Origin: Lentinula raphanica
Taxonomy: Eukaryota > Basidiomycota > Agaricomycetes > Agaricales > Omphalotaceae
Reading direction: 5' to 3'
Assembly (NCBI GenBank): GCA_027919835.1
Contig: JANVFP010000044.1
Coordinates: 248,001-312,000 of the forward strand
DNA: 64,000 bases
Of the stretch, positions 37,481-48,111 are shown piece after piece; position 1 is the stretch's first letter; each line of letters begins with the position of its first letter. The notes under the pieces were generated by a model, which worked only from the letters and a program-made list of their open reading frames with translations, did not search any database and was not told the DNA's origin. The position numbers and the translations under genes were made by a program.

Positions 37481-38189
37481 GGCGTTGCTGCTTGCAGGAT
37501 GCCAGATGGCTTTAAGCTCGAGTGGTCAAAGCGTGTCCGTTGAACGTGGATTCGGGCAACTTGAGCTTGAGCGAAATCTTAGGGCTTCAAAGGATTGGGT
37601 GAGAGAAAGAAACGGATGGAAAGATAAGATAGAAGACGGACGGACAGCCAAAAAGCTGAGTTACAGTACAAGTTGCGGGAACACATTGATCGCGAAGAAT
37701 ATCCAAACTGGGTTATTTGGGTCTCGGATTGAAAGTGTCTTGGTGCCGTGCTGGACGGGTATCCAATAAGACTACCTCGTATTCCCGAATTGGATTGATT
37801 CCAGCGAGTTTGAATTGGAGCTTCAGAGAAATACGTGTCCATACTGTAGTGCTGTGCCAATACACAGAGTACAAAAATCACCGCGACACAATTATGATGT
37901 CGGCGCTGGTTATGAGAACTTGAGAATTCTATTGAGGGGGGAGTAGAACGGTTGAACCAATGACAAGCGGCCATCGTTGATCAGAGACTTTCTGAGAAAT
38001 TCGATGAGCAAGGTTGAAAGACAAGATGGATTGATGTTCAGCTCGGCTTACTAATCCTAACGCCGAGATTACCAATGTTGAATTGCTGAATAACACTCTC
38101 CATTCACTCACACCTACTCTTCCCCTTATAAGGTCGACCAAGATGGAAGAAGATGAACTTATCGATTCTATCTCTTCTCATACACAACC
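37481..38189. promoter_or_regulatory. Divergent promoter region, MFS exporter / SDR
   Basis: 709 bp between two head-to-head start codons, the only short divergent promoter in the oxidative gene run. It contains the SDR TATA box near 38126. Shared regulation of the exporter and the reductase is an inference from layout. Confidence 0.5.
38126..38132 (+). promoter_or_regulatory. TATA box of the SDR gene
   Basis: TTATAAG inside the palindrome CCTTATAAGG, 58 bp upstream of the ATG at 38190. Confidence 0.5.
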
Positions 38190-39515
38190 ATGCCTTCAGA
38201 CGTTATCTTTGTATGTTCTCTACGCTCACTACGATATCCATCGCTCACCCATCTCTGTAGCTCACTGGTGGAACCGGTTACCTCGGATCTCATATCCTCA
38301 ACCAGCTTCTGGCCAAGGGATACACCGTAAGAGCGTGAGTTGTATTCAGGACGCGGCTTGATCTTCAATCGATTGACATGATGGACACGATCCAGTGCTG
38401 TTCGAGAGAAAAAAGCTGCTCAGATCAAAAAATTGTACGAGAGCCACGGGAGCAAAGTCGAAGTCGTGATCATCGACGATATCTCTACCGCTCAGTTCCC
38501 TGAGGCTCTGAAAGGAGTCAACGCGATCATTCATACCGCTGCTCCTTTGGCTTATGCTGTGAGTGATGCTGAGGGTCAGTTGAAGGTGTGTTTAGATCAT
38601 TATATCGATGCCAAGTTTAGAGTTCGATGGCTTATCATTCGTCTAGGGCGCGGTGGAAGGTGTCCTCAATGTCCTGCGTCAGGCAGAGAAAGCTGGCATA
38701 CACAAGGTTGTCGTCACCAGCACCATTCTGACTGCCTTCACGCCTCAGTACACATTTGGTCCTGATGGTACGATCAGCCGTTTGTTAAATCTATTAATTA
38801 ATTCTGATCGTCGTCTTCGTTAGACTGGATGGCGATCACCAAAGAAGAAGCCCTCAAAACCGAAGGTGTCACGGCCTACATGGCTGCCAAGACCCTTGCT
38901 GAGAAAGAGGTTTGGAGTTTCGCTGAAGCTCATCCTCAAATGGACATTACCACTAGTTAGTATTTTCTTCCTCACAATCCCACTCCCTCGCTGACCACCT
39001 CCCATCCAGTCAACCCGCCGTACATGTACGGAGCCGCGACGAAAGAGTTCAACTCTTTCCTCACCGCTCCCAGTCTCACCCAAATCTCCACCCTTATCAA
39101 CATCTACAAGCTCCTCAATCCCCAAGGCGCGTACCCCGACTACCCTCTCTACATCGACGTGCGAGACGTCGCCAAAGCCCACATCGGCGCGCTCTCCTCA
39201 CCTCCTGCTTCCTCTGTTTCCGGAGGCCGAAAACGTATCCACATCAGCTCCCCGCACGATACCGTGTTCGCGGACATCATCAAGGTCATCAATGAGAAGA
39301 GACCAGAGCTGAAGGATAGGCTGACGAAGACGACTCCGCCAGAGTTTCCGTTCAAGAAGTTGGCGTATGATGGGAAGAAGGTGGAGGTGGTGTGTGGGCT
39401 GAAGCCGGAGGACTTTGTGCCGGTGAATGATACGTTTGTGGATAGTATTGATACGTTGATTGTGTTGGAGGAGCAGTGGAAGGCGGCGGGTCATAAGGTT
39501 GAGGCTCCCCAGTGA
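38190..39515 (+). CDS. Extended SDR: NAD(P)-dependent reductase (DFR/GRE2-like)
   Basis: Cytosolic NAD(P)H-dependent carbonyl reductase of the extended short-chain dehydrogenase family (dihydroflavonol-4-reductase / methylglyoxal reductase GRE2 group). A tiny first exon (MPSDVIF) joins to LTGGTGYLGSHILNQLLAKG, the Rossmann TGxxGxxG cofactor motif. VNAIIHTAAPL, VVTSTILTAF and the catalytic YMAAK (Tyr-x3-Lys) follow. INPPYMYGA and YIDVRDVAKAHIGAL are the substrate-side landmarks of the group. It ends AAGHKVEAPQ at TGA 39515. Every exon joint is in frame and all active-site residues are present. It is divergent from the DHA1 exporter and upstream of P450 no. 2. Confidence 0.92.
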
Positions 39516-40583
39516 AGGAGAGCGTTGGACAAATAATTGCAATGAGACTGTAAATGTAGATAAGTGCATATACTGAATGGTACATGCCGTGTTGTAAAAA
39601 TTGGCGTCTCGAGGAATGCAATGAATCGTTGAATATTTCAGAATGACTTGAAAGACTTCGAAGACAGAGAAAAAAACCTTGAAGCGCTTGTTTTGACGCC
39701 CAAATTAGGCGGCCCGATGTCTGCAGCTTGCACTTGTTTGTCAACAGTGACCACCACCACGACTCTTTCGCGACCACAGCTTCGATGCTTAGGAGATGGG
39801 GAAAGTTGAACTTCACGTAGGTTGCATTTCGAAAATGGGTCTGCTGGCAGATAAAAGTGAGTTCCTGGCACCAATGAACTTTAATCTAGTTCTGATTTGG
39901 TTCTGATCGACCTTTACCAAAGTGGCTACTCAGAGAGCGAAAGATTTGTCGTCCAAGACTCTGGAGGCTGTCAAGACTGCCTAGATTATGCTTAGGGCTA
40001 GATATGAGTTCTGGAATATAGGATGATACGAAACGACCTGCGATTCTAGTTAAGCTCTGTGATGAGTGCTCCGGGCAACTCAAAGAAGAATGAAAGTGAT
40101 TGATACATGTGCTCGTGCTGTTTCTGCTCTCCAAGAAGCCAGAAAACCTGGAGATATAGAGAGAAGTTCAATTGTTCATATCGTTCCAACCTGAATTGCT
40201 CGATTTTCTAGGTCGATGACTAGGACGACGCATAGTTATCCTCTAGGAATATCGCGCGACTCGGGCTGCTACATTCCTTTCAATTGTCCGACAAGAGCCG
40301 ACAAGTCCTCAACGATGCGATTGTTACGACCGTGCGTGAAATCAGTCTTGCGTCAGATTCTATTCATTTGCCAATTTCGGGTTTGTCACACCATACCTTC
40401 AAGCGTACGGCTAACTCTGAGGTTCTTGCCTAGCCACGGTTCCTTTCTCTCACCAATGTTTATCCATTGACGAATAGGACAATCGTTCAAGATGGCTTTG
40501 ATTGCTTGAGACCATAAAAGCCAGAGTTTGGAAGACACGATTTCTCAGTCGAGTTTCTCAACTTTACTTGTCTTCACTGTATC
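39516..40583. other. Intergenic, no supported gene
   Basis: 1.1 kb between the SDR and P450 no. 2 on the same strand. It holds a 3' UTR and the P450 promoter. No domain was seen in the open frames. Confidence 0.5.
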
Positions 40584-43385
40584 ATGAATACTCAAACCGT
40601 GCTGCAAATCACAAACTTCCCAAACATTCACCTTCTAGCTCCTGCGCTTGTGGCGATAGTGGTCTTATGGAAGTTCTTCCCTGGACGATCCAAGGGTGCT
40701 TTCGCGCTGGATAACGTACCGGGACCTCTATCACCTTCGTGGATCAAGGGTACGTCTACACAAACCAAGTCAAAACAATCAAGAGCTCACTTATTACCGA
40801 AATTACAGGGAATTTTCAACAGTTGTACAACTCTAAAGGTTGGGCGTTCCATGAAATGCTTGCTGAGAAATGTAAGATACCGCTTTTTATGCAGAAATTT
40901 TCTGCTCACGCAAGTTTGTTATTCCTAGATGGCAGCCTTGTTCGCCTTCATGGTTCTTACGGTGTAGGAGATGTTATTTGTCGTACGAATCCTTCGATCT
41001 GATGTCGTTCTAGAGGAAGGCACTTTACATCTTTGACCCCAAGGCAATGCACACCGTGCTAGTCAAGGTGTTCTCTAGTCTGTGTCTCGCCATTGTCGTA
41101 TCCACTGACCCTACGATACACTAGGAACAAGATAAGTTCGAAGAGAGCGCCGGATTCATACAGTTCGTGTTATCGGTACTCTAGCTTACAACAACTGATC
41201 GACTATGTCTGCTATGTTAGCGGCTGGACGTTGATCTTCGGCAATGGCCTCCTCGGAACCACAGGTATGTCAAGCGATAGCTCGAGAGTTTCTTTAGTAT
41301 CACTTGAACTCTTTTCGTCAGGACACCGACACCGTTCGCAGCGAAAGCTCTTGAATCCTGTATTCTCTACCGCGCACATGCGGGACATGGGTAGGCATGG
41401 AACTTTGCTGTACACGAAGATACTGCTGATCTATTTCACAACAGTTCCGACCTTCTTCGAAGTTAGCCACAAGGTAAGGAAGACTGACCGTTCGAGCCAG
41501 AGAATATTACCTCAACCGTTATAGTTGGAAATTGCATTGAGAAATCGCCTCACTGGAGCAGATTCTTCCCCTCAAGAGGTATGTGTGATCGTCAATTGCT
41601 TGATTTCTTTCAAGAGGCTAACTCGGATGCTGAAAGATCGAAATGCTCTCCTGGTTGGGACGAACTGCTTTGGAAATCATGGGTCAGGCCGGGCTTGGTT
41701 ACTCATTCGACCCTTTGACCGACGAAGGTTCTGCTCATCCTTACAGCAAAGCGCTCAAAGAGTTGTTGTACGTTCCTATTGAAACTACCACAAGCCAAAC
41801 TCCTTAAAAAATGGTTATTTTTGCAGTCCTACAATGATGCGTGTTCAATTCTGGCGCGACAACGTGCTCCCTTATGTCTCCCGGATCGGAACACCTGGTT
41901 TCCGTAGATTCGTGGTCAACTCAATTCCATGGAAAGATGTACACCACCTTCGTGATATGGTTGATTATATGTACAACGTCGCGGAAGAGATTTATGAGAG
42001 CAAGAAGCGTGCATTCCGGATTGGAGACGAGGCGGTCGCACAACAGATAGGACGAGGCAAGGATCTGATTAGTATTCTCAGTGAGCATGCTTTGAGACTA
42101 CAGTGTTGATCAAACAACTCATGCCTTGTAGTGAAAGAGAACATGAAAGCTTTGGATGAAGACCACATGAGGGATGATGAAGTAGTTTCCCAGGTGATTC
42201 CCAATCCTTCTCTCTCCTTCGATCTGAATCGATCCCCCCTCTCTGCGTAGATGAAGTGAGAATTTTCATCATCTTCCACGGCCAGTGTCTAATTCTTTTC
42301 ACCTAGTACCTTGATTTTCGGGGCGATGGACACGACTTCGGTGAGCGTCAATTTCATAGGTGGTGAGCAGTGCTGAAGGCGATCAAACTGGCCAGAGTGC
42401 TATGGCCCGCATAATCCATCTTCTCTCTGAGCATTCTGATGTACAAGCAAAGCTTCGGCAAGAGCTGATTGAGGCCAAGGGGTCGAAAGGCGGGCAAGAC
42501 TTCTCCTATGAAGAGCTGATGGCTTTGCCGTACTTGGATGCTATCTGTCGTGAAACACTTCGCTTGTACGTGTCGGAGTGTCCTCGTTCTTACATGTACT
42601 CATATCATCTTCGAAGGTATCCTCCCGTCTCAACGGTCGCCCGGATGTATGTCCAGCGAAAACGGAACTCTGATCATTCACCGCTGACCTGGTTGCTACC
42701 TCTAGCTCCCATCAAGATGCGATTATTCCTCTTCATAAGCCTATCATCGGTAAGGATGGTACGGAAATGCACCAGGTGAATGTCCCGAACCGCACGACCG
42801 TGTTTGTGTCTATCTTCAATGCCAACAGAAATCCAGACCTGTGGGGTAACGGTGAGCTGTTGAGTGTCGCTACATAATATTATGTGCTGATACGGCCGCA
42901 GATGCTAATGAGTGGAAGCCTGAGAGATGGCTGGTCGCGTTGCCGGATGCCCTTCTCAATGCGCACATTCCTGGAGTGTATTCTCATCTGTGCGTCTTCA
43001 ATCATACATTGGGGTCCACACTGTTTGTCAACATTATACACATCATCTGATTTGTAGAATGACTTTCAATGGTGGCGGACGCTCCTGCATGTATGTCTTT
43101 TCTACAATCACTACTACAACATTCACTTTCTTATCTGGTTCACACGTAGTGGCTTCAAGTTTTCGCAGCTGGAGATGAGTAAGTATAGCGCTCTGCGTGA
43201 ACATTTCGAACGCAATGCTGAACCCTGCTCTAGAGGTTATCATATCCACCTTAGTGGAGAATTTCAAGTTCTTCCCTTCGAACAAAGGGTCCGAAATCGT
43301 TTGGGAAATGAACGGAGTAACAGCTCCCATTGTCGGAAAGGATGCTCATCCGCAGCTGCCTATCAGCATCAGTGTAGCTAACTGA
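40584..43385 (+). CDS. Cytochrome P450 no. 2 (CYP5150-like layout)
   Basis: ER-anchored monooxygenase with many small exons. The N-terminus has a hydrophobic anchor (HLLAPALVAIVVLWKFF) and NVPGPLSPSWIKG. NFQQLYNSKGWAFHEMLAEK, GSLVRLHGSYG and FGNGLLGTTG-x-HRxQRKLLNPVFS follow. That pattern of a 'lights-up' FGxGLL motif plus RKLLNPVF is familiar from the CYP5150 group, though the subfamily is not certain. The I-helix is LIFGAMDTTSSAMARI, completed across a 57-nt intron. The K-helix is ETLRLYPPVS and the PERW region is WKPERW. The heme loop TFNGGGRSCIGFKFSQLE carries the Cys ligand, again split by an intron. It ends LPISISVAN at 43385. No frame break was found. It is not closely similar to P450 no. 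1, so it was not made by local duplication. Substrate unknown. Confidence 0.88.
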
Positions 43386-44087
43386 TTCGCTATGTAACAG
43401 GTTGAAATCATAGTGCACTCGTTGTACACGAATCTATTGCTGTTACCATCATTTAGACCAAAGAGTATCTGACATGTCGCAAGTTCAGTTGAGCTGAGGG
43501 TTATCAGGATACATGCAAAGACCGGTAATAAGTACAGCTGCCGGTTTGTATGGATCATCCTGGGATTATCAGCCACTGCTTTGTCCGCACAATTGAGAAT
43601 AGAATCATTGTCCAATGTTTTCAGTCTCAAGCACACGCCCTTGAGCTCGGTTATTCCTGGATCGATATGGTAGACGTCATCATCTACCTCAATATTGAGC
43701 TTTCGCTCAAGTCACACAAAGCTTGCACCCCTACGCTGCTCTGGAATATTTCGATTACTCAATCCAGACTTCAAGCCCCCCTTTCCGATTGATTTTCTCG
43801 AATAGATGGTGCAGGATCCCCGAGGCCGGTTATCGCAAGCATGCATAGTCCCAAGACCTTCGACCTCAGGTTCAAGTTGGAAGAAGATTATTCATTGCTT
43901 CGAGCACCACGGGACGTTGGGACCCTCAGTTGTTTACTTGTTACAGGGTGGAGTCAATCTCTTGTATCCTTTGCTTCAGTTTGGCTTCAGAATCCGGAGA
44001 TCCGCAATCGGAATGGAAGGATTCTTCCTATATATAAGTCCGGTTCTTTGCATGGCCCTCGAATCCTGCATCACCGACCCGTTCACA
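43386..44087. other. Intergenic, methyltransferase promoter side
   Basis: 0.7 kb between P450 no. 2 and methyltransferase 1. An open frame at 43806-44087 runs into the methyltransferase frame. The TATA box at 44029 shows that part is not translated. Confidence 0.5.
44029..44037 (+). promoter_or_regulatory. TATA box of methyltransferase 1
   Basis: TATATATAA, 51 bp before the ATG at 44088. The near-identical placement in the paralogue (45380) suggests that the promoter was duplicated with the gene. Confidence 0.65.
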
Positions 44088-45103
44088 ATGAGAGAACAAT
44101 CTTCCCATAGGTTTTACGCCTCGAAGCATTATCTCCTTCCTGCTGACAACGTTGAAACTAAGAGGTTAGTCTGCTAGCAACGGATCGTATGATTCTGACG
44201 AGTATCGTTGACTTGTACCAGGCTCAATGCTCAGCACAATATCGTCAAGAATGCGCTCGGGGGAAAACTCTCTGCCGTTACAGCGAAATTCGACAGTGGT
44301 GACCGCGTTCTTGAGAGTGCTGCAGGAAGCGGTGAGTGACTAGGAAATTCAACGTTACGATTCAACTTCGTTAACATCCGGCGATTAAACCAATCATCTA
44401 TTCAGGCATCTGGGCTCTAGAGTATCATGAGGAAAACCGGGAAAACGGTGTCATACTCGACATCGAGTGCATTGATATCTCTTCAGCTCAGTTCCCTTGC
44501 ACTCATCCGCCAAAAGTCCATTTCTCCTTGAACTCCGTTGCCAATCTTCCCAAGGACTGGGCTGACTCATTTGCTCTCGCCCATCAACGCTTCTTGGTCC
44601 TTGCCTTGAATGACAATCTCTGGCACTCTGCCGTTTCTGAACTCTTCAGAGTCCTTCGCCCTGGTGGATGGATCGAGTTGGTCGAGATTGAAGCACGAGA
44701 TTTCAGTTCCTGGACTGTTGGTCCGAATTCAAAGAAGTTGGCTTCGTTGATTAACGGGCTGTATGATGAAAGAACGGTCATGGGGAACCTTTCGTCCTAT
44801 CTTCCTGAGATTTTGAAGGACGCAGGATTTATCGACGTGGAGTGCGAGCTCAGGCATGTTCCGATTGGAGGAGAGGAACTCAGTGATACTCCGCATCAAA
44901 TCACTGATATAGAAGGGTACAGTAGCCAGCTGTGGCAGGAACTGTGGATGGGTATGAAGAAACCTGTGATTGAGGCGGCGCGCGGAACGCAGACCCTGGA
45001 GGAATATGAAGCGCTTGTGCAAGACTCGGCGAACGAATGGAAGACCTCGAAAAAGGTATATACGACTTTTTTTATAGTTATCGCTCGGAAGCCCTATCAG
45101 TGA
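44088..45103 (+). CDS. SAM-dependent methyltransferase (tandem copy 1)
   Basis: Class I methyltransferase of a family common in agaricomycetes; the methyl acceptor is unknown. The N-terminus RFYASKHYLLPADNVETKRL is shared with the copy at 45431 (RFYASKQYLLPADNAETRRL). Motif I is VLESAAGSGIWALEYHEE, where the usual acidic-x-GxGxG is replaced by ESAAGSGxW. CIDISSAQFP is the post-I acidic motif. The middle reads SVANLPKDWADSFALAHQRF and LFRVLRPGGWIELVEIEARD (motif III-like). Three exons; the last one holds most of the protein. It ends FIVIARKPYQ. It looks intact. The pair follows P450 no. 2 and the SDR on the same strand, which fits a tailoring role, but that is inferred only from position. Confidence 0.88.
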
Positions 45104-45430
45104 TTTCAAAGGGTACCATGTAGCACGAGCTCCATAGTAGGTCTGGTGGGACGATGGAAATTTGAGAAGTGGGGCTTTGAGAGTTTTCGCCTTGTGGGCT
45201 CGATGAATCTGTAGACTCTAGAGGAGGTGACCTGAGACCTCCATCGGAGTCCACGTACACGGGAAAAAACACTCAGCCGGGCCAATGGCAATCGATAACT
45301 TGTGACATTTTTGAAATTACAAACAATCCATACTTCAACCTTTTCTGACCTTCTGATTTGGCTGATAAAAAACTCGCGCTATATAAGAGTTTTCCTGGAA
45401 GAAAAGATACTATTCCCTCTCAAACTGCAA
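45104..45430. other. Short intergenic between the tandem methyltransferases
   Basis: 326 bp holding the 3' UTR of copy 1 and the promoter of copy 2. No coding signal. Confidence 0.6.
45380..45386 (+). promoter_or_regulatory. TATA box of methyltransferase 2
   Basis: TATATAA, 45 bp upstream of the ATG at 45431. Confidence 0.65.
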
Positions 45431-46430
45431 ATGAGCGACCAGACCTCTGAAAGATTTTATGCCTCGAAGCAATACCTTCTTCCTGCTGATAACGCGGAGA
45501 CGAGAAGGTAAGTCGGTCAACGAGTGCTATGCAATAGGATAGAATTCATCTATGATCTCGCAGGTTAGATGCACAACATAAGATGATCACCTCTGTTTTT
45601 GGGGGCTTATCCATGGCCCCGATCAAACTCACCAATGGTGATCGCGTCTTGGAAAGCGCTGCAGGAAGTGGTAAAACCAATTTCGATCCTCGTCGATTCG
45701 TCGTTCTTGATCCACGGTCTTGCACCCGATAGGAATCTGGGCTCTTGAATTCTTCGAAAAGAACTGCACAGACGGCATCACACTCGCTATCGAATGCATC
45801 GATATCTCATCTGCGCAATTCCCCGCCAACCATCCACCGCAGGTCCACTTCTCAGTCAACTCCGTCGTCAATCTCCCCAACCCCGAATGGTCCGACACAT
45901 TTTCATACGCCCACCAACGGCTCTTGGTTGCTGCCATGAATGACTCGCGCTGGCGTTCTGCTGTGCCCGAGTTGTTCAGAGTCCTTCGACCGGGTGGATG
46001 GGTCGAACTGATCGAGATTGAGGCGCAAGATTTCACCTCGTGGAGTGTAGGCCCGAACTCGACGAAATTAGCGGGTTTGGTTAACGGGTTGTATGGCGAC
46101 AAAGGAATAGTGGGAGACCTTGGGGCGTATCTTCCTGTAGTCTTGAAAGAGGCAGGCTTCGTGGGCGTGAGATGTGAGGCCAGACGAGCTTCGATCGGAG
46201 GGGACGCGGACGATACACCCCACAAAGTCACGGATACGAAAGGATATGGCAGCGACATGTGGCGGGACTTATGGATGGGAATAAAAGGTCCTGTAGCGGC
46301 GGCAGGATTCTACGGAATGGTGGCTAATATGGAGGAGTATGAAGCATTGGTGGAAGCTTCGGCTCATGAATGGAAACATTCAAAGGAGGCGTATACAACG
46401 TTCTATGCGATATTAGGTCGGAAACCTTAG
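45431..46430 (+). CDS. SAM-dependent methyltransferase (tandem copy 2)
   Basis: Tandem paralogue of the preceding gene, with the same exon structure and clear divergence. The N-terminus is MSDQTSERFYASKQYLLPAD. Motif I is VLESAAGSGIWALEFFEK, interrupted by a GTAAAA..AG intron after the GSG. The post-I motif is ECIDISSAQFP. The core has YAHQRLLVAAMNDSRWRSAV, LFRVLRPGGWVELIEIEAQD and FTSWSVGPNSTKLAGLVNGL. The end is TTFYAILGRKP at TAG 46430. Copy 2 keeps the unusual ESAAGSG motif I of copy 1, so the motif predates the duplication and is probably functional. Its acceptor is unknown. Confidence 0.88.
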
Positions 46431-48111
46431 TAGATTAGAATAGAGGTTGCGGATGGGCTGAGAGGATGGAAGAGAAGGTGAATCGTGATTCAAAAAGTTA
46501 GTTCAATGTTGAATGGCTCGTGTTAGATAAGCGCCTTATAAAACATATAAGCGCCGGGACAAAACCGCGTTTCGAAATTTGAGGTTGCTTCCAGAGAGAA
46601 CGACTTCATCTTCTCTCTCGAGAATTCTGGCTCGCGAGACTAGTTGCTTCCCTTCTGTCAACAATATTAACAATACTCAACGACTGTTTTTGCTACCCGA
46701 CTCTATACATAGGGCTCTGCATACGAGATACGGTGAAGACGTGGGCACACCTCCTCTCATGTGTCTGAACGTCATCCAGCTCTTTGCTTTGGTTGTAACT
46801 TGACGGCGGTGTTATACTATTTGTGCAAACTTGTTCAAACCATACTTAGTCATGAACATTTTTCATTTACTAATTCTTCAAAATCTTCCTTGTTCACAAC
46901 GATTATGCAGAGATCGACAATGAATGATTTTTGTTGTTTCGAAGTCAAACCTGAATCGGAAATTCGACGACTAGTGACTCCGACTCAGTGTGGCAGACTC
47001 GACGCGGATCTACTTCAACGGTTCTCACTAGTCTCCCAAAGGCAGACAACATATACCTCTTGACACTTCGAGTCGAGGTATATAGAGGTTCTCACTGGTT
47101 CTCAGTCCCTTGTAGGTTTCGGTTATGTAGACGATTTTCTAGACGCGAGTGGTTTCATTGAAGGCAGTGGAAACCAGTGAACTGGGACCGTAGACGACTC
47201 CGTTATGACTCATCAATAGTGGTCTTTTATTTGTGTCGAGTCGAAGTTCTTATCGAACTGAATACTGGGAAAAGGAATGCAGGTTTAAACGTTTATGTTC
47301 TGGATGCCTATTTCGCTCAGATTTCGCTTCTCTTCGAGAACTTCAGGATGAGAAAAGTACAATTGAGAATATATTGAATGGAAAAATCGGTGCTGTGCTA
47401 TTCTCGTCAATGATCAATCAGTGATTGCAGGAGAAATCACGACGCGTTTCAACCAAGGTTCTTTCCTCTGCCTTTCACGGTACCATTCGTCCTTTCGCTC
47501 CACCTTCACCTCCCTGAGGCTCCTTCCGTTCACCCTTCGCATTTGGCGTTCCGATTGCGTTCCAGCTCCAACATCCTTCCGGACCGCGAACACCCAGGAG
47601 GTTCTCATGACCTCGACCCCCCCACTGTAGACTTTCGTAGCCCCTTTAGCCCTGGTCTATTCGTGCCTGTTTTCTTATTTGATCGCCTGCGAGCAGTGGA
47701 TTGAGCCAGATTGAGCCGCCCGCACTGACGCATTTCGGAGAATCCTCAGGCGAAAGGCCTACGAGGGTCTGCGGCTGCATATCAGAACTTTGTCTATCCC
47801 TCGATGAAACTCGTTTTCTGCAATCAATCCTCATGTTTTCTCCAAGACTCCAACTGACATCTGTGGCTCGCCGCCGCTCTCGTCCTTCTGGCCTTGCACG
47901 ACCAGTCGAGATCTCCGTGTTGTGCAATAACCCCCGGTATAATATTCGACGGTCCGTTCGTTGAATCTTGAAAGAATCCGAGGTATCTCCGGACCTTCCC
48001 CGCATTTTGTTCAGGCACGCTACTTCCCCACGGGAATAAAAAGAACGTTTGAACATTTCCCCATAGTACCACTCCGGAGTCTGCCTATTCTTCTCTTCAT
48101 CGTTCACCACC
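46431..48111. other. Intergenic, 1.7 kb
   Basis: Promoter side of the sugar transporter. The long pyrimidine-rich leader before 48112 looks like a 5' UTR. The minus-strand open frame 47646-48338 overlaps the transporter's first exon antisense and is a shadow. No other gene was seen. Confidence 0.5.
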
